From Acytostelium subglobosum LB1 (lineage: Eukaryota; Evosea; Eumycetozoa; Acytosteliales; Acytosteliaceae), in NCBI RefSeq assembly GCF_000787575.1, contig NW_012236484.1, positions 1 through 25,853 of the forward strand: a stretch of DNA of 25,853 bases, in the 5' to 3' direction. The notes under the pieces are model-generated. The model ran no database searches. It was not told the origin of the DNA and saw only the letters and a list, made by a program, of their open reading frames with translations. Numbering within the stretch: position 1 is the first letter of the stretch; the number at the start of each line of letters is the position of its first letter. The position numbers and the translations under genes were made by a program. This document shows, piece after piece, positions 7,313 through 15,247 of this stretch.

Positions 7313-8623
7313 ATGAGTGACTCATCAACCACACTAGAACAATCTCACATCGATACAACAACACCACAACACGAACAACCATCATCATCTTCAGTCAATT
7401 CAATAGTTGATAATGTAAACAAATCACTAATCGGTAAGGACCAGAAGAAGATTCCTCGTGTACCAATCAAACTAAAGTCTGTTGTCAAGGTTAAGAGATC
7501 TGGCTACGAATTCAATCATGGGCATCAACGATTCCCTACCGATGCAGATGGGGATGATGACAGAGAGGGTAGCAGTGATGAACAACGCGGCGAACATCAG
7601 GCACCAAAGTCATTGCCGCAATGGCAACCTTCAGGGTATAAGGCCGATGCTACAACAGTCATTATTGGTAAGAGACGAGCGGGTAAGTCATACTTTGCTC
7701 GTTGGTTGGCGTATTACATAGGTCATCTCTATCCTGTTGTCTATGTCATGACAAAGACCAAGAGCAATCACTGGTGGTCACAGTGTGTCTCTGACAGCTA
7801 CATCTTCGAAGGTTGGCAGCCACACATCGTCGCCGAGCTAATGAAGCGCAATGAGAAGATACTCTCGGTGAGGGGCATGTCCAAGCACGTGGATCCCAAC
7901 ATCTTACTGATACTGGATGACATCATTGGTGAGGACTCTTTCAAGAATGATCACGTACTCAAGGACATATTCACATTGGGTAGGCATAAACGCATCGGTC
8001 TGATTGTACTAACACAGGATGTGTTTGGTATAAGTACAGTGGCTCGTGGCAACTGTGACTATGTCGTAAGTACACTACAGATGCAGAATAGACAGAGAGA
8101 GGCCATCGCCAAAGACTATGGTGACATTATACATAGACAGAGCTTCTACGACATGATGGACGACAACACACGGGACAACTCGATGCTTGTCATTGATCTA
8201 TCACTGAACACACCAGACCCCTCCAAGGTCTTCTTCACTGCCAAGGCCAACAACCCTGGACCATTCAGACTTGGTGATGACAAGTGTTGGTCTGCCAATG
8301 AGAAGCAGTTGCAACAGGTGAAGGACATCAGTGATAACAGTGTGCGATTGGAGAGTGGTTGGGACACAGCCGAGGACCAGAAGCAGAGACGTGCCGCTGG
8401 TGGTGGCAATGATGATCCAAACAAACAACAACAATCAAAAGACACAGAGATGGTTCAAGTGAAGCAGGCGACAAAGAAGAGGAGTAGGAAGAATCTGGAG
8501 AAGCATAATAATCCCCATCTCGATGATGTGGTGGTTGGTGGTGGAGGTGTGATGAGGGACAAGGCGACAGTTTCACCAGCGGCAGCAACAACAAAACGTA
8601 TAAGAATGGACAGTGCCGTGTAG
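7313..8623 (+). CDS. FtsK/HerA-type DNA packaging ATPase (A32-like)
   Basis: This 436-aa motor protein would pump viral DNA into the capsid. The core begins near residue 105, with Walker A GKRRAGKS (119-126) after a hydrophobic strand. Walker B is NILLILDD (196-203, Asp202-Asp203). A downstream LIVLTQ strand-plus-Gln (230-235) and an R-x-N-C-D-Y segment (about 245-250) match the pattern of pox A32-type ATPases. A disordered Ser/Gln-rich N-terminus (1-100) and a basic C-terminal tail (about 375-436, containing KKRSRK) flank it. The core is the size of NCLDV and virophage packaging ATPases (about 250 aa); the tails are extra. The next gene begins 19 bases after the stop. With the capsid protein this is the strongest viral hallmark. 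Confidence 0.9.
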   Translation: MSDSSTTLEQSHIDTTTPQHEQPSSSSVNSIVDNVNKSLIGKDQKKIPRVPIKLKSVVKVKRSGYEFNHGHQRFPTDADGDDDREGSSDEQRGEHQAPKSLPQWQPSGYKADATTVIIGKRRAGKSYFARWLAYYIGHLYPVVYVMTKTKSNHWWSQCVSDSYIFEGWQPHIVAELMKRNEKILSVRGMSKHVDPNILLILDDIIGEDSFKNDHVLKDIFTLGRHKRIGLIVLTQDVFGISTVARGNCDYVVSTLQMQNRQREAIAKDYGDIIHRQSFYDMMDDNTRDNSMLVIDLSLNTPDPSKVFFTAKANNPGPFRLGDDKCWSANEKQLQQVKDISDNSVRLESGWDTAEDQKQRRAAGGGNDDPNKQQQSKDTEMVQVKQATKKRSRKNLEKHNNPHLDDVVVGGGGVMRDKATVSPAAATTKRIRMDSAV

Positions 8624-8642
8624 ATTCAATCATTCTATAATC

Positions 8643-9215
8643 ATGGCCATTGGATACGTACAGAGATATACACAAACCAACCATACACTAGTACACGGAC
8701 CCAGACGTGACATGCGATTGAGGATGAGACGGCAACTACCAAAACAACAATCACAACCAACGATCACAATAACAATAGACAACCAAACAGACACCGTCAT
8801 TAGATACATATGGATGGACATGGACACCAATCACACACTACCACCACCCTACGTCGTGTTAAGCAAACCAACACAATACAGAGCTGAGCCACGAACCAGG
8901 AAGACAGTTGAACTTGTCAAACATGATTCTCCAGTGTATGTGCTTGTCAGTACCGATCACGAACCAGCCGATGAACGATACAGAGTGATCATGCACAGGA
9001 AGATTGAAATGAAGAACAGACAGAACAGAACAATCAATCCCCAGCCTTTGGATGCAGAGGTCATTGACGTTGATGCACCAGAAGAAGCCGAGTTGGTCCC
9101 ACTACTGCCACCTCCACAGCCACGTGAATTCACAATCAATGTCAAGATCAACAAAGGCTTTGACAGACGATTCTATTGTGAATCAATGTACGAGTCTATC
9201 TGTGTCGACTTTTAA
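8643..9215 (+). CDS. Hypothetical beta-rich viral protein, 190 aa
   Basis: I do not recognise this gene. I set the start at ATG 8643, since the longer frame begins at GTG within the ATPase gene. The N-terminus is very basic (RRDMRLRMRRQ), then a beta-rich section with alternating Thr/Ile/Val residues. A run of proline and acidic residues around 135-165 precedes the last 25 residues. There are no membrane segments. AATAAA follows the stop at 9220. It may be co-expressed with the packaging ATPase, 19 bases upstream. Confidence 0.7.
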   Translation: MAIGYVQRYTQTNHTLVHGPRRDMRLRMRRQLPKQQSQPTITITIDNQTDTVIRYIWMDMDTNHTLPPPYVVLSKPTQYRAEPRTRKTVELVKHDSPVYVLVSTDHEPADERYRVIMHRKIEMKNRQNRTINPQPLDAEVIDVDAPEEAELVPLLPPPQPREFTINVKINKGFDRRFYCESMYESICVDF

Positions 9216-9337
9216 ACAATAAATTATTGAATTCAAATGACATTGAGTGTGATTTGATTGGTTGAAGTAGACAGATGCGTTGTCTTTGGCTTCCGATCGT
9301 CGTTCGATCGCTGCGCCCTGCTCCGCTCCTCCTCCTC
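9216..9337. terminator. Convergent gap with poly(A)-type signal and GC-rich hairpin
   Basis: The ATPase-side and exonuclease genes end here facing each other. AATAAA on the plus strand at 9220-9225 serves the upstream gene. Positions 9294-9310 hold two CGATCG palindromes around a 5-base loop, followed by a pyrimidine-rich CTCCTCCTCCTCC tract. The GC-rich patch stands out from the other, AT-rich gene gaps. Confidence 0.45.
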
Positions 9338-10330
9338 CTACAGCATGCGAACATTTAACTCTAACCTTGTCAAACAATTATCACTTTTGCGTTTTGGCAC
9401 ATACGTAGTTTTAGTGGTGATGTTGAGTCCAGGATTCACCACTAACACCTTGGTTCGCAACAGATACTCAGTGTAACTCTTGTTTATATTCCTCGCTGGA
9501 ACCTTCTCTGGATGTTCAATGAATTGAACCACCTTGTTATATATAAACTGCCATACTTCTTCGTCGTAGTTAACACGGGCAATCCAAAGCAACTCTCCAG
9601 AGACATAGCTAACGTAGTCACACCACTTGGCGCCAGAGAATGCCATGTTGGCGTACAGTTGTGGTAGGTAGTGAAGAGGGATGGATGCCGCTTTGACCAG
9701 GGCATCTGGTTTGCGACCATTCTTTAGTGGTGCGTTGGCACATGCCGCGAATGGACACTTGACCTCCAACACTCCTTCCAACACAACAGCACTACCTGGA
9801 TTCTTTGGAGAGTCAACGTACAAGACACCATCTGGGGAGGCAGCGAATCGTGGGTCAACTGCATACTGATACATGCCCTTCTCATACACCTTGTTGCCAG
9901 TCTTCTCTTCATACGCACGTCTGGCATTTGGTTCCTCTCGCTTGCCGTGTTCCATTGCCAGTTTTGAGAATGGAGAGAACTGTCGTTTCTCTAGACCCAT
10001 GAAGATCCGTGCCGCTTGGTGTTGACTCGTGTATGGTGAGATACCCATGTACTCTGCCAACACTGATCCAGTGGCCTTGAAACGTTTGCGTTCTTCTAAC
10101 CATTCATCTGAACCTTGTTTAATGTCTGTGAGTGATAGTGAGAATGGCAACGTTGTTGTTGTTGTTGGTGGAGGTGTAGGTAGGGGTGTTGGTTGTGATA
10201 CTGGTGTGATGGCATTGACAATTGAATCCACAGTCTTGGTAATTGCATCCACTGTCTTTGTTGTTATTACAGTTGCTGTTGCTGTTGATGATGCTAAAAT
10301 CATTGTTTTTTTGATCTGATTGAAGTTCAT
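9338..10330 (-). CDS. YqaJ/lambda-exonuclease family nuclease
   Basis: This 330-aa protein belongs to the PD-(D/E)XK YqaJ recombinase family. These enzymes digest one strand of duplex DNA from a 5' end to leave 3' tails for annealing. The domain starts at about residue 70 with QGSDEWLEERKRFKATGS. It continues with GISPY (96-100), MEHGKREEP (126-134), SPDG with Asp167, LEVKCP with Glu189 and Lys191 (the E-x-K core), and HYLPQLYANM (Gln224) before the last helices. All expected blocks are present. The first 65 residues are a Thr/Pro-rich, low-complexity extension. The start is ATG 10330. It is transcribed in the same direction as, and downstream of, the primase gene (68-base gap), a sensible replication/recombination pair. 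Confidence 0.92.
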   Translation of the reverse strand: MNFNQIKKTMILASSTATATVITTKTVDAITKTVDSIVNAITPVSQPTPLPTPPPTTTTTLPFSLSLTDIKQGSDEWLEERKRFKATGSVLAEYMGISPYTSQHQAARIFMGLEKRQFSPFSKLAMEHGKREEPNARRAYEEKTGNKVYEKGMYQYAVDPRFAASPDGVLYVDSPKNPGSAVVLEGVLEVKCPFAACANAPLKNGRKPDALVKAASIPLHYLPQLYANMAFSGAKWCDYVSYVSGELLWIARVNYDEEVWQFIYNKVVQFIEHPEKVPARNINKSYTEYLLRTKVLVVNPGLNITTKTTYVPKRKSDNCLTRLELNVRML

Positions 10331-10398
10331 AACGTTTTATTGATGTGCTATTCCTATTACTACTATTACAACTATGTTGATGAATGAGAATGAATCAA

Positions 10399-11724
10399 TC
10401 AATCATCCCTTTGTAAGACATCTGATGGGATACGCACTACCAAGTCCCTACCACCACATAGTTTGGATCGGCATCGGTAGCCAAACCACCCACCGGACAC
10501 TGACAGGTACACATAGTTGTTGTTCTTAGAATGCAATCGGCGTTGAAACACACAGTAGCGCATGTAGTTTGAAGCCAGTAGATACTCTCCTTCTCTCTTC
10601 GCCACACACTTGACGAATAGTACCTTGATTCCATGATTGCCTTGCTTCTGGTAGTCTTGCCTGATGTACTCCTGGCAACGTTGGATCGTTTTGTAGTGTG
10701 ACACTGGTATGTTGGGTTGTGGCACCAACGACGACGACGACTCGGATGACCAAGACCAATCGGATGATCTGGACGATGATGAAGATGCAGACGAAGAATC
10801 GGATGATGATACCGATGACGATGATGATGAGAGCTTTCCACGACCGTGTGTTGTATTATCATCGAAGAATGGTGATGTGATGATCTCTCTGTTCATATCC
10901 TCTGTTGGTTGTGGTGGACAAACCAATGATCTCGTGAACTCTTGATACTGTGCAACGACGTGCATCGTTCCTGCCTCCTTGGTGTTGAGCGTAGTGCTTA
11001 GCTTGGACCACACCGGTTTGCCGTACTTATGGCTGCCCAACAGTCTGAAGTTGCGATTCTTTGTGTAGATGCTCCTATCGATGTAGTTCACCTCCTGGTG
11101 TGTGTGTCTGTGATCCATAAGATAATTATCGATCCAGTGAATGATGTGACCACTGTTCTTGAATCGAACATCGACGCGACGGGGTGCCCAGATGATGTGA
11201 CAACTGTACTTCTCTGGTGTGTCTGAGTAGAGTATCATGAAGTCATCGGGATGAACATGGCCCTCCAACATTGGAAATGCATTGACGATGGCATAACCTA
11301 TACACTCCAAAAGGATGGGGATTGTTGTCTCATCTGCCTCTAGAGGATGCTCAACACCAGGGGCCTTGTACTCGACGTCAAAATGGAGTCGACATGGTGT
11401 GTTCTCCACGATGAGTTCATAGAAGTTCATGTACTGCCCAAAGTTCATGTCATCCTTGTCTTGATAGTTAATATTATTTAGTAACTCTTGTAGATTACCA
11501 TAGTATGAGGAGAAGGCCTCGTGACATGGTGCTGTGAAGAACTCTCGTGCACCATTAGACGTTGGTAACTCGCGTGAGAAGATAACACCATCTCCACCTC
11601 TCGTTTCATTTAAAGCAGGTTCCTGTTTACTATGACGTTTGATGCCTGCCGCCAACTGTGTACAATGGATAAGATACAAAAGACGATTCTTGTCCACTGT
11701 TTCTTTGTTGTTGTTATTATTCAT
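10399..11724 (-). CDS. PrimPol-type archaeo-eukaryotic primase with C-terminal zinc motif
   Basis: This 441-aa protein resembles eukaryotic PrimPol and the herpes/pox primase branch; it would prime and possibly extend DNA. Motif I is RLHFDVEYK, with Asp116 and Glu118 as metal ligands. Motif II is KYSCHIIW (Ser174, His176). Motif III is IDRSIYTKNRNFRLLGSHK, with Asp216 followed by the YTKNRNFRL signature typical of PrimPol. A C-terminal zinc-finger arrangement is visible: Cys391, His398, Cys418 and Cys423. Between catalytic core and zinc motif is a 36-residue Ser/Asp-rich linker (about 299-334). No helicase domain is fused, unlike D5-type primase-helicases. The start is ATG 11724. With no DNA polymerase seen, this enzyme may be the element's only polymerase activity. 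Confidence 0.92.
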   Translation of the reverse strand: MNNNNNKETVDKNRLLYLIHCTQLAAGIKRHSKQEPALNETRGGDGVIFSRELPTSNGAREFFTAPCHEAFSSYYGNLQELLNNINYQDKDDMNFGQYMNFYELIVENTPCRLHFDVEYKAPGVEHPLEADETTIPILLECIGYAIVNAFPMLEGHVHPDDFMILYSDTPEKYSCHIIWAPRRVDVRFKNSGHIIHWIDNYLMDHRHTHQEVNYIDRSIYTKNRNFRLLGSHKYGKPVWSKLSTTLNTKEAGTMHVVAQYQEFTRSLVCPPQPTEDMNREIITSPFFDDNTTHGRGKLSSSSSSVSSSDSSSASSSSSRSSDWSWSSESSSSLVPQPNIPVSHYKTIQRCQEYIRQDYQKQGNHGIKVLFVKCVAKREGEYLLASNYMRYCVFQRRLHSKNNNYVYLSVSGGWFGYRCRSKLCGGRDLVVRIPSDVLQRDD

Positions 11725-11993
11725 TCTTGTGTGTGTTTGATTAATTTCAATTAAAATTAAATTGATCAGTTCAAAGGTCCCTCACTTAATCAAATATTCA
11801 TTCTCACAAACACTCAGTCAGCTCATAGATATATATTAATTATTAATGATGTAACGTGACAATGATATCACATTAGTTTGAGGAGGAAGGACGGTAATGA
11901 TAGTGGACAGTCCTCACATCAGTCATTTCCACCTCCTCTTCTATAACAATAACAACTACTACTACTACTTATTACTATCCCTTCTACAATAAT
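11725..11993. promoter_or_regulatory. Divergent control region between primase and dNK genes
   Basis: This 269-base gap is the largest inside the viral core. It separates the leftward replication pair from the rightward dNK gene. It is AT-rich on the primase side and holds an interrupted inverted repeat: GAGGAGG (11880-11886) and CCTCCTC (11932-11938). Inside that are smaller arms, GGAC and GTCC. A CTA/TAC-type tract leads into the dNK ATG. Bidirectional promoter use is the simple reading; an origin is possible. Confidence 0.45.
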
Positions 11994-13163
11994 ATGACCA
12001 AACCTTTCATTATCAACAGATCATGTACTATTAGACCTGTGCCGACACGACGCACGGGCCCACTCACTTTGGTCTTCATCACCGGTATCATTGGATCTGG
12101 TAAGACATGGCTGTTCAACCAATTGGTTGAGTTGTACAGGACCGCAAGTATATTCAAGTACCAACAGGTGGAGTTCATTAGTGAACCAATAGAAGACGTC
12201 GCGATCCAAGGAATGTTGAAAGAGTTCTACTCGGAAATGGGATCAACTGGGCAACCTAACAAGAATCCAATGAGACTGTCAGCGATGTTCTGTGAACTTC
12301 AGCGATGGTTTATCACTATCGGAATGCATAAGCTTGGCTCCCTACTCATTCCCGCAAAGATTGACTTCACTGACGTTGTTGTCTTTGACATGTCGGTCAT
12401 GTACTCACTCGCCTACATCTTTGCCAACCTCCGTCTCGGTCACATCACCTTCGAGGAATCCATGCAGCTACAGGACTTTTGCAGGAACATTGCGAGACAC
12501 ATCACTTTGTTGCCATCAACCGACAGAGTGATACGTGTTGAGATCATACGACTGGTGCCCCCAATCAATCAGTGTATGGAGATGATTGCTTTGAGAGGTA
12601 GATTGAACGAGGCAACGACAATCACGACTGAGTATTTGGAGGCACTGGACATTGCTTTGGCATCATTGGATGAAGTACACCAATCACTCTACACACAACA
12701 CATGATCGATTGTGAAACCTCTCATTTCTATGACAGTGGTGACGCTCTCAGGTATATTATGTTGAAGTTAGGTAATGGTCACTCGCTGGTAGAGAATCAG
12801 CGACAAAACCAATCCCAACAGCCATCACGTCCGCTCAGGATAGACTCAATGTTTGATCTCACATCACAGTTTCGTTATTTTTTGCATGCTACTGGCATTG
12901 ACGCGAGTAACAGCAGCCCAGAAAGCAGCATTGACAGTAGTTACAGCAGTGGAATCGATAGTAGTACAGATAGCACCACCAACTACAATTCTGAAGACAT
13001 TCTCGACGTTGGCCTCATCACTATTCGACTTGGCCATGAACAAATGGCCATTGAGGACGACACTCACGTCGACTCCCCAGGTTTTGTTGAGTTCCTTACC
13101 GACATTGACTATCCCAACCAGATGTCACATCCATCATTTGACTTCCTTTACGATGATGAATAA
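11994..13163 (+). CDS. Deoxynucleoside kinase-like protein with long acidic/Ser tail
   Basis: This 389-aa protein probably phosphorylates deoxynucleosides for DNA synthesis. The P-loop GIIGSGKT (31-38) follows a hydrophobic strand. ISEPIEDV (62-69) matches the base-binding EP motif of the dNK family, and FCELQRWF contains the expected Gln (103). The LID segment LRGRLNEA followed by TTEYLEAL (200-217) is typical. The usual E/D-R-S motif reads DMS (132-134), so the Arg that contacts substrate is missing at that position; activity or specificity may differ. Residues from about 260 on form a Ser/Asp-rich extension not seen in ordinary dNKs (about 200-260 aa). The start is ATG 11994; the stop is inside AATAAA. 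Confidence 0.8.
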   Translation: MTKPFIINRSCTIRPVPTRRTGPLTLVFITGIIGSGKTWLFNQLVELYRTASIFKYQQVEFISEPIEDVAIQGMLKEFYSEMGSTGQPNKNPMRLSAMFCELQRWFITIGMHKLGSLLIPAKIDFTDVVVFDMSVMYSLAYIFANLRLGHITFEESMQLQDFCRNIARHITLLPSTDRVIRVEIIRLVPPINQCMEMIALRGRLNEATTITTEYLEALDIALASLDEVHQSLYTQHMIDCETSHFYDSGDALRYIMLKLGNGHSLVENQRQNQSQQPSRPLRIDSMFDLTSQFRYFLHATGIDASNSSPESSIDSSYSSGIDSSTDSTTNYNSEDILDVGLITIRLGHEQMAIEDDTHVDSPGFVEFLTDIDYPNQMSHPSFDFLYDDE

Positions 13164-13242
13164 ATATTCTCAACATTTGAGTGTTGATTGTTTGTATAAT
13201 AACAAATCATTCAATCATACAAATAATAACAAACTAACAACA

Positions 13243-13494
13243 ATGTCATTCTGGGACTACGTAGCAGATCACAACGACTACACACCTGGGGATTCATCAA
13301 CCACAGCGACAGCCACAACAACAACTATTTCTAAACAATGTGGTTCGTGTCCATCATGTCTCAAGTGTAAACAACCATTAACAGCACCAATAGAAACGAG
13401 AGATCACTCAACGAGAGTAGGTTTGTCATTTAACAAGTATAGTTGCAGTAATTGTAACAAGACACAGACGAGATTTCAATCAAAGAAACAGTAG
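13243..13494 (+). CDS. Small zinc-ribbon protein, 83 aa
   Basis: The gene starts at ATG 13243 (leader AACAACAATG). It has a Thr/Ser-rich N-terminus, then Cys33, Cys36, Cys39 and Cys42 in CxxC spacing, and a second pair CSNC (Cys68, Cys71) followed by a basic end. CxxC-(25 aa)-CxxC fits a zinc ribbon; the two extra Cys are unusual. Viral zinc ribbons are often transcription factors (TFIIS-like or late factors), but the protein is too short to assign. The open frame continues upstream into the dNK gene, which is an artefact of overlap. Confidence 0.7.
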   Translation: MSFWDYVADHNDYTPGDSSTTATATTTTISKQCGSCPSCLKCKQPLTAPIETRDHSTRVGLSFNKYSCSNCNKTQTRFQSKKQ

Positions 13495-13526
13495 TTTAGC
13501 TCATTATTTATCAACAACAAACAACA

Positions 13527-13715
13527 ATGTCATTTCAAGACTTTAGAATTGCACTTGGAGGATTCCTGGGTGTCACCGGTGGTGCAGCCCTGGCTGGTCT
13601 AGGAGGTTGGTACCTCTACAACAGTGAGATCGGAAGCATGGATTTCATTCTTGGATCAGTTCTCAGTATTGGTGGAGGCATCGTGCTTATTGACACCATG
13701 AGAGCAAAGTACTAG
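13527..13715 (+). CDS. Tiny two-TM protein, 62 aa
   Basis: This gene lies 32 bases after the zinc-ribbon stop. The first hydrophobic helix covers about residues 8-31 (Gly/Ala/Leu-rich). The second covers about 38-56. A short polar loop with Asn-Ser-Glu sits between them, and the C-terminus is basic. The ATG has an ACAACA leader like neighbouring genes. It may be a small virion membrane protein. The short length limits certainty, but start context, spacing and clean hydrophobic pattern support a real gene. Confidence 0.65.
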   Translation: MSFQDFRIALGGFLGVTGGAALAGLGGWYLYNSEIGSMDFILGSVLSIGGGIVLIDTMRAKY

Positions 13716-13809
13716 TAATCCTAGTTACAACAACTTTATAACATTTACAATGAATAAATATATACATCATTTATTGATTGTATTCTCCACACACATACAT
13801 CGCCACACC

Positions 13810-15036
13810 TTACTCTTCCTGTGGCTTCTTCTTGATGTTGAATTGACGCTTCTTGATGGGACTGATTGTGCAAATGACAGACCTTGAACCAAGCTCGCGG
13901 ACCTTCACACGGTTCTTCGTGATTGTGACACCAACTTTGTACGTCAAGTTGTTGTAACGCTGGAATCCATCGTCATCCTCTTGGTCTGCATCAGAGTCAT
14001 CACATTCATTGTCGTCGATATCCTCTCCGTCGTCAATCTTGAGTTGTGAGCATAGACCACTTGGCTTGGAGGCAGCAGCCGCTTCCTTCTCTGCCTCTGC
14101 TTGCTGTTTCTTCTTCTGTGCCTTCTTGGCGAACTGGTCTACGTCCAACCTGATGGCTTCATCCTCTCTGTACAGACCAGATTCAGTAGGGATGGATCTG
14201 ATTGAAAGATCGGCCAACGCGGGATAATTAATGGGGTCGATGCCAGTACCAATAGCTGATGTAATAACACCAAGTTGATCGGGGTGGACACGAAAACTCT
14301 CACGATGTTCCGGATGCAGTTGATCGACAATGTTGTTCAGTACCCATAGGACAGCAAAGGTGAATGAGCGAACCTCCTTTGGTGCCTTGGTCAAACAGTT
14401 GTCGTGGAACAGTAGAAGAGAGCTGGCAGAGAGATCGACATTGTTGTTCTCATCACTAAACGTCTTGAACAAAGCGAGGAACTGCTTGCCCAATGGAGGT
14501 GACTTGATGAACATTGATAGAATGAGACCAAGGAATGTTGAGAAGCCACTGGCAATGATGTCGCTACTAGGTGGGATTCGGACACCCACCACCAAATGAG
14601 TCTTGACACCAAGTGGATCGGTGAAGTACTGGAGACCGTCGATTCCCTTTGCTGTCTTTAGCTGTTGATTGGTGACAAGGAATGGCTTGACCTTTCCATA
14701 ATCCATTGGTCTGTAGACGAATGTCAAGTCATTGGGGGCCGAGTCGGAATCACCATCGGTTGATGTTGATGGCTTGCGTTGCTTCTTGAGATTTGGTCTG
14801 GGGTCACCTGTCACTCTCCTCTTCTTCTGTGGGGACTTGTCAACGACGGTCATTGTAGTGTCATCGCCAATCTCCCCTTCCTCATCCTCGACACTCTCGT
14901 CCTCGTCGGTTTCGATTGGCTCGACCTTGGGAAGTATGTCACCTCTGGTGATCGTGTATCCCCCATCCTTATTCTGGGTGAAGATAGGGAGTTCTTCTGG
15001 AACCGTGTCGGTGATGTTGTTGGTATGGTAGTCCAT
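13810..15036 (-). CDS. Acidic/basic bipartite nuclear-type protein, 408 aa
   Basis: I do not recognise the family. Residues 1-65 are acidic. Residues 69-88 hold basic clusters (SPQKKRRV and KKQRKP) that look like a bipartite nuclear localisation signal. A globular middle (about 105-310) contains a hydrophobic core. Then come a Lys/Gln/Ala-rich helix (about 305-330), a very acidic stretch (about 335-360) and a basic C-terminus (KKRQFNIKKK). No enzyme motif was seen. Nuclear import would suit a DNA-binding, transcription or replication accessory role. It converges on the 13527 gene and diverges from the 15248 gene. Confidence 0.7.
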   Translation of the reverse strand: MDYHTNNITDTVPEELPIFTQNKDGGYTITRGDILPKVEPIETDEDESVEDEEGEIGDDTTMTVVDKSPQKKRRVTGDPRPNLKKQRKPSTSTDGDSDSAPNDLTFVYRPMDYGKVKPFLVTNQQLKTAKGIDGLQYFTDPLGVKTHLVVGVRIPPSSDIIASGFSTFLGLILSMFIKSPPLGKQFLALFKTFSDENNNVDLSASSLLLFHDNCLTKAPKEVRSFTFAVLWVLNNIVDQLHPEHRESFRVHPDQLGVITSAIGTGIDPINYPALADLSIRSIPTESGLYREDEAIRLDVDQFAKKAQKKKQQAEAEKEAAAASKPSGLCSQLKIDDGEDIDDNECDDSDADQEDDDGFQRYNNLTYKVGVTITKNRVKVRELGSRSVICTISPIKKRQFNIKKKPQEE

Positions 15037-15247
15037 TGTGTGTAATGATTAAGTATCTGTGTCTATTTATCTATCCAAAGTTATTGGTTGATGATGTGAG
15101 AATGAATGATTGATCCACATAACCGGTTACCGTTTAAATAGGGATCGCTCTTTAGATAATTCTAGAAATCCGCTTGGTGATGTTGTCTATGTCAGTCACT
15201 GGCGATATTCATATATCTCACTTACTTACTTACTTACTACAGACAAC
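15037..15247. promoter_or_regulatory. Divergent region with CTTA repeat
   Basis: This is a 211-base gap between divergent genes. It contains CTTA x4 (15221-15236), running into ACTACAGACAAC before the ATG at 15248. The frame of the downstream gene stays open through much of it from a TTG at 15110, but composition and the ATG argue that it is untranslated. Confidence 0.4.

Noticed and set aside
10709-10945. Plus-strand Asp-rich open frame across the primase gene
   Set aside because: It is the reverse complement of the Ser-rich linker of PrimPol; GAC/GAT repeats create a long shadow frame.
15110-15247. 46-residue N-terminal extension of the 15248 gene
   Set aside because: It begins at TTG and runs through a CTTA repeat and promoter-like AT-rich sequence.
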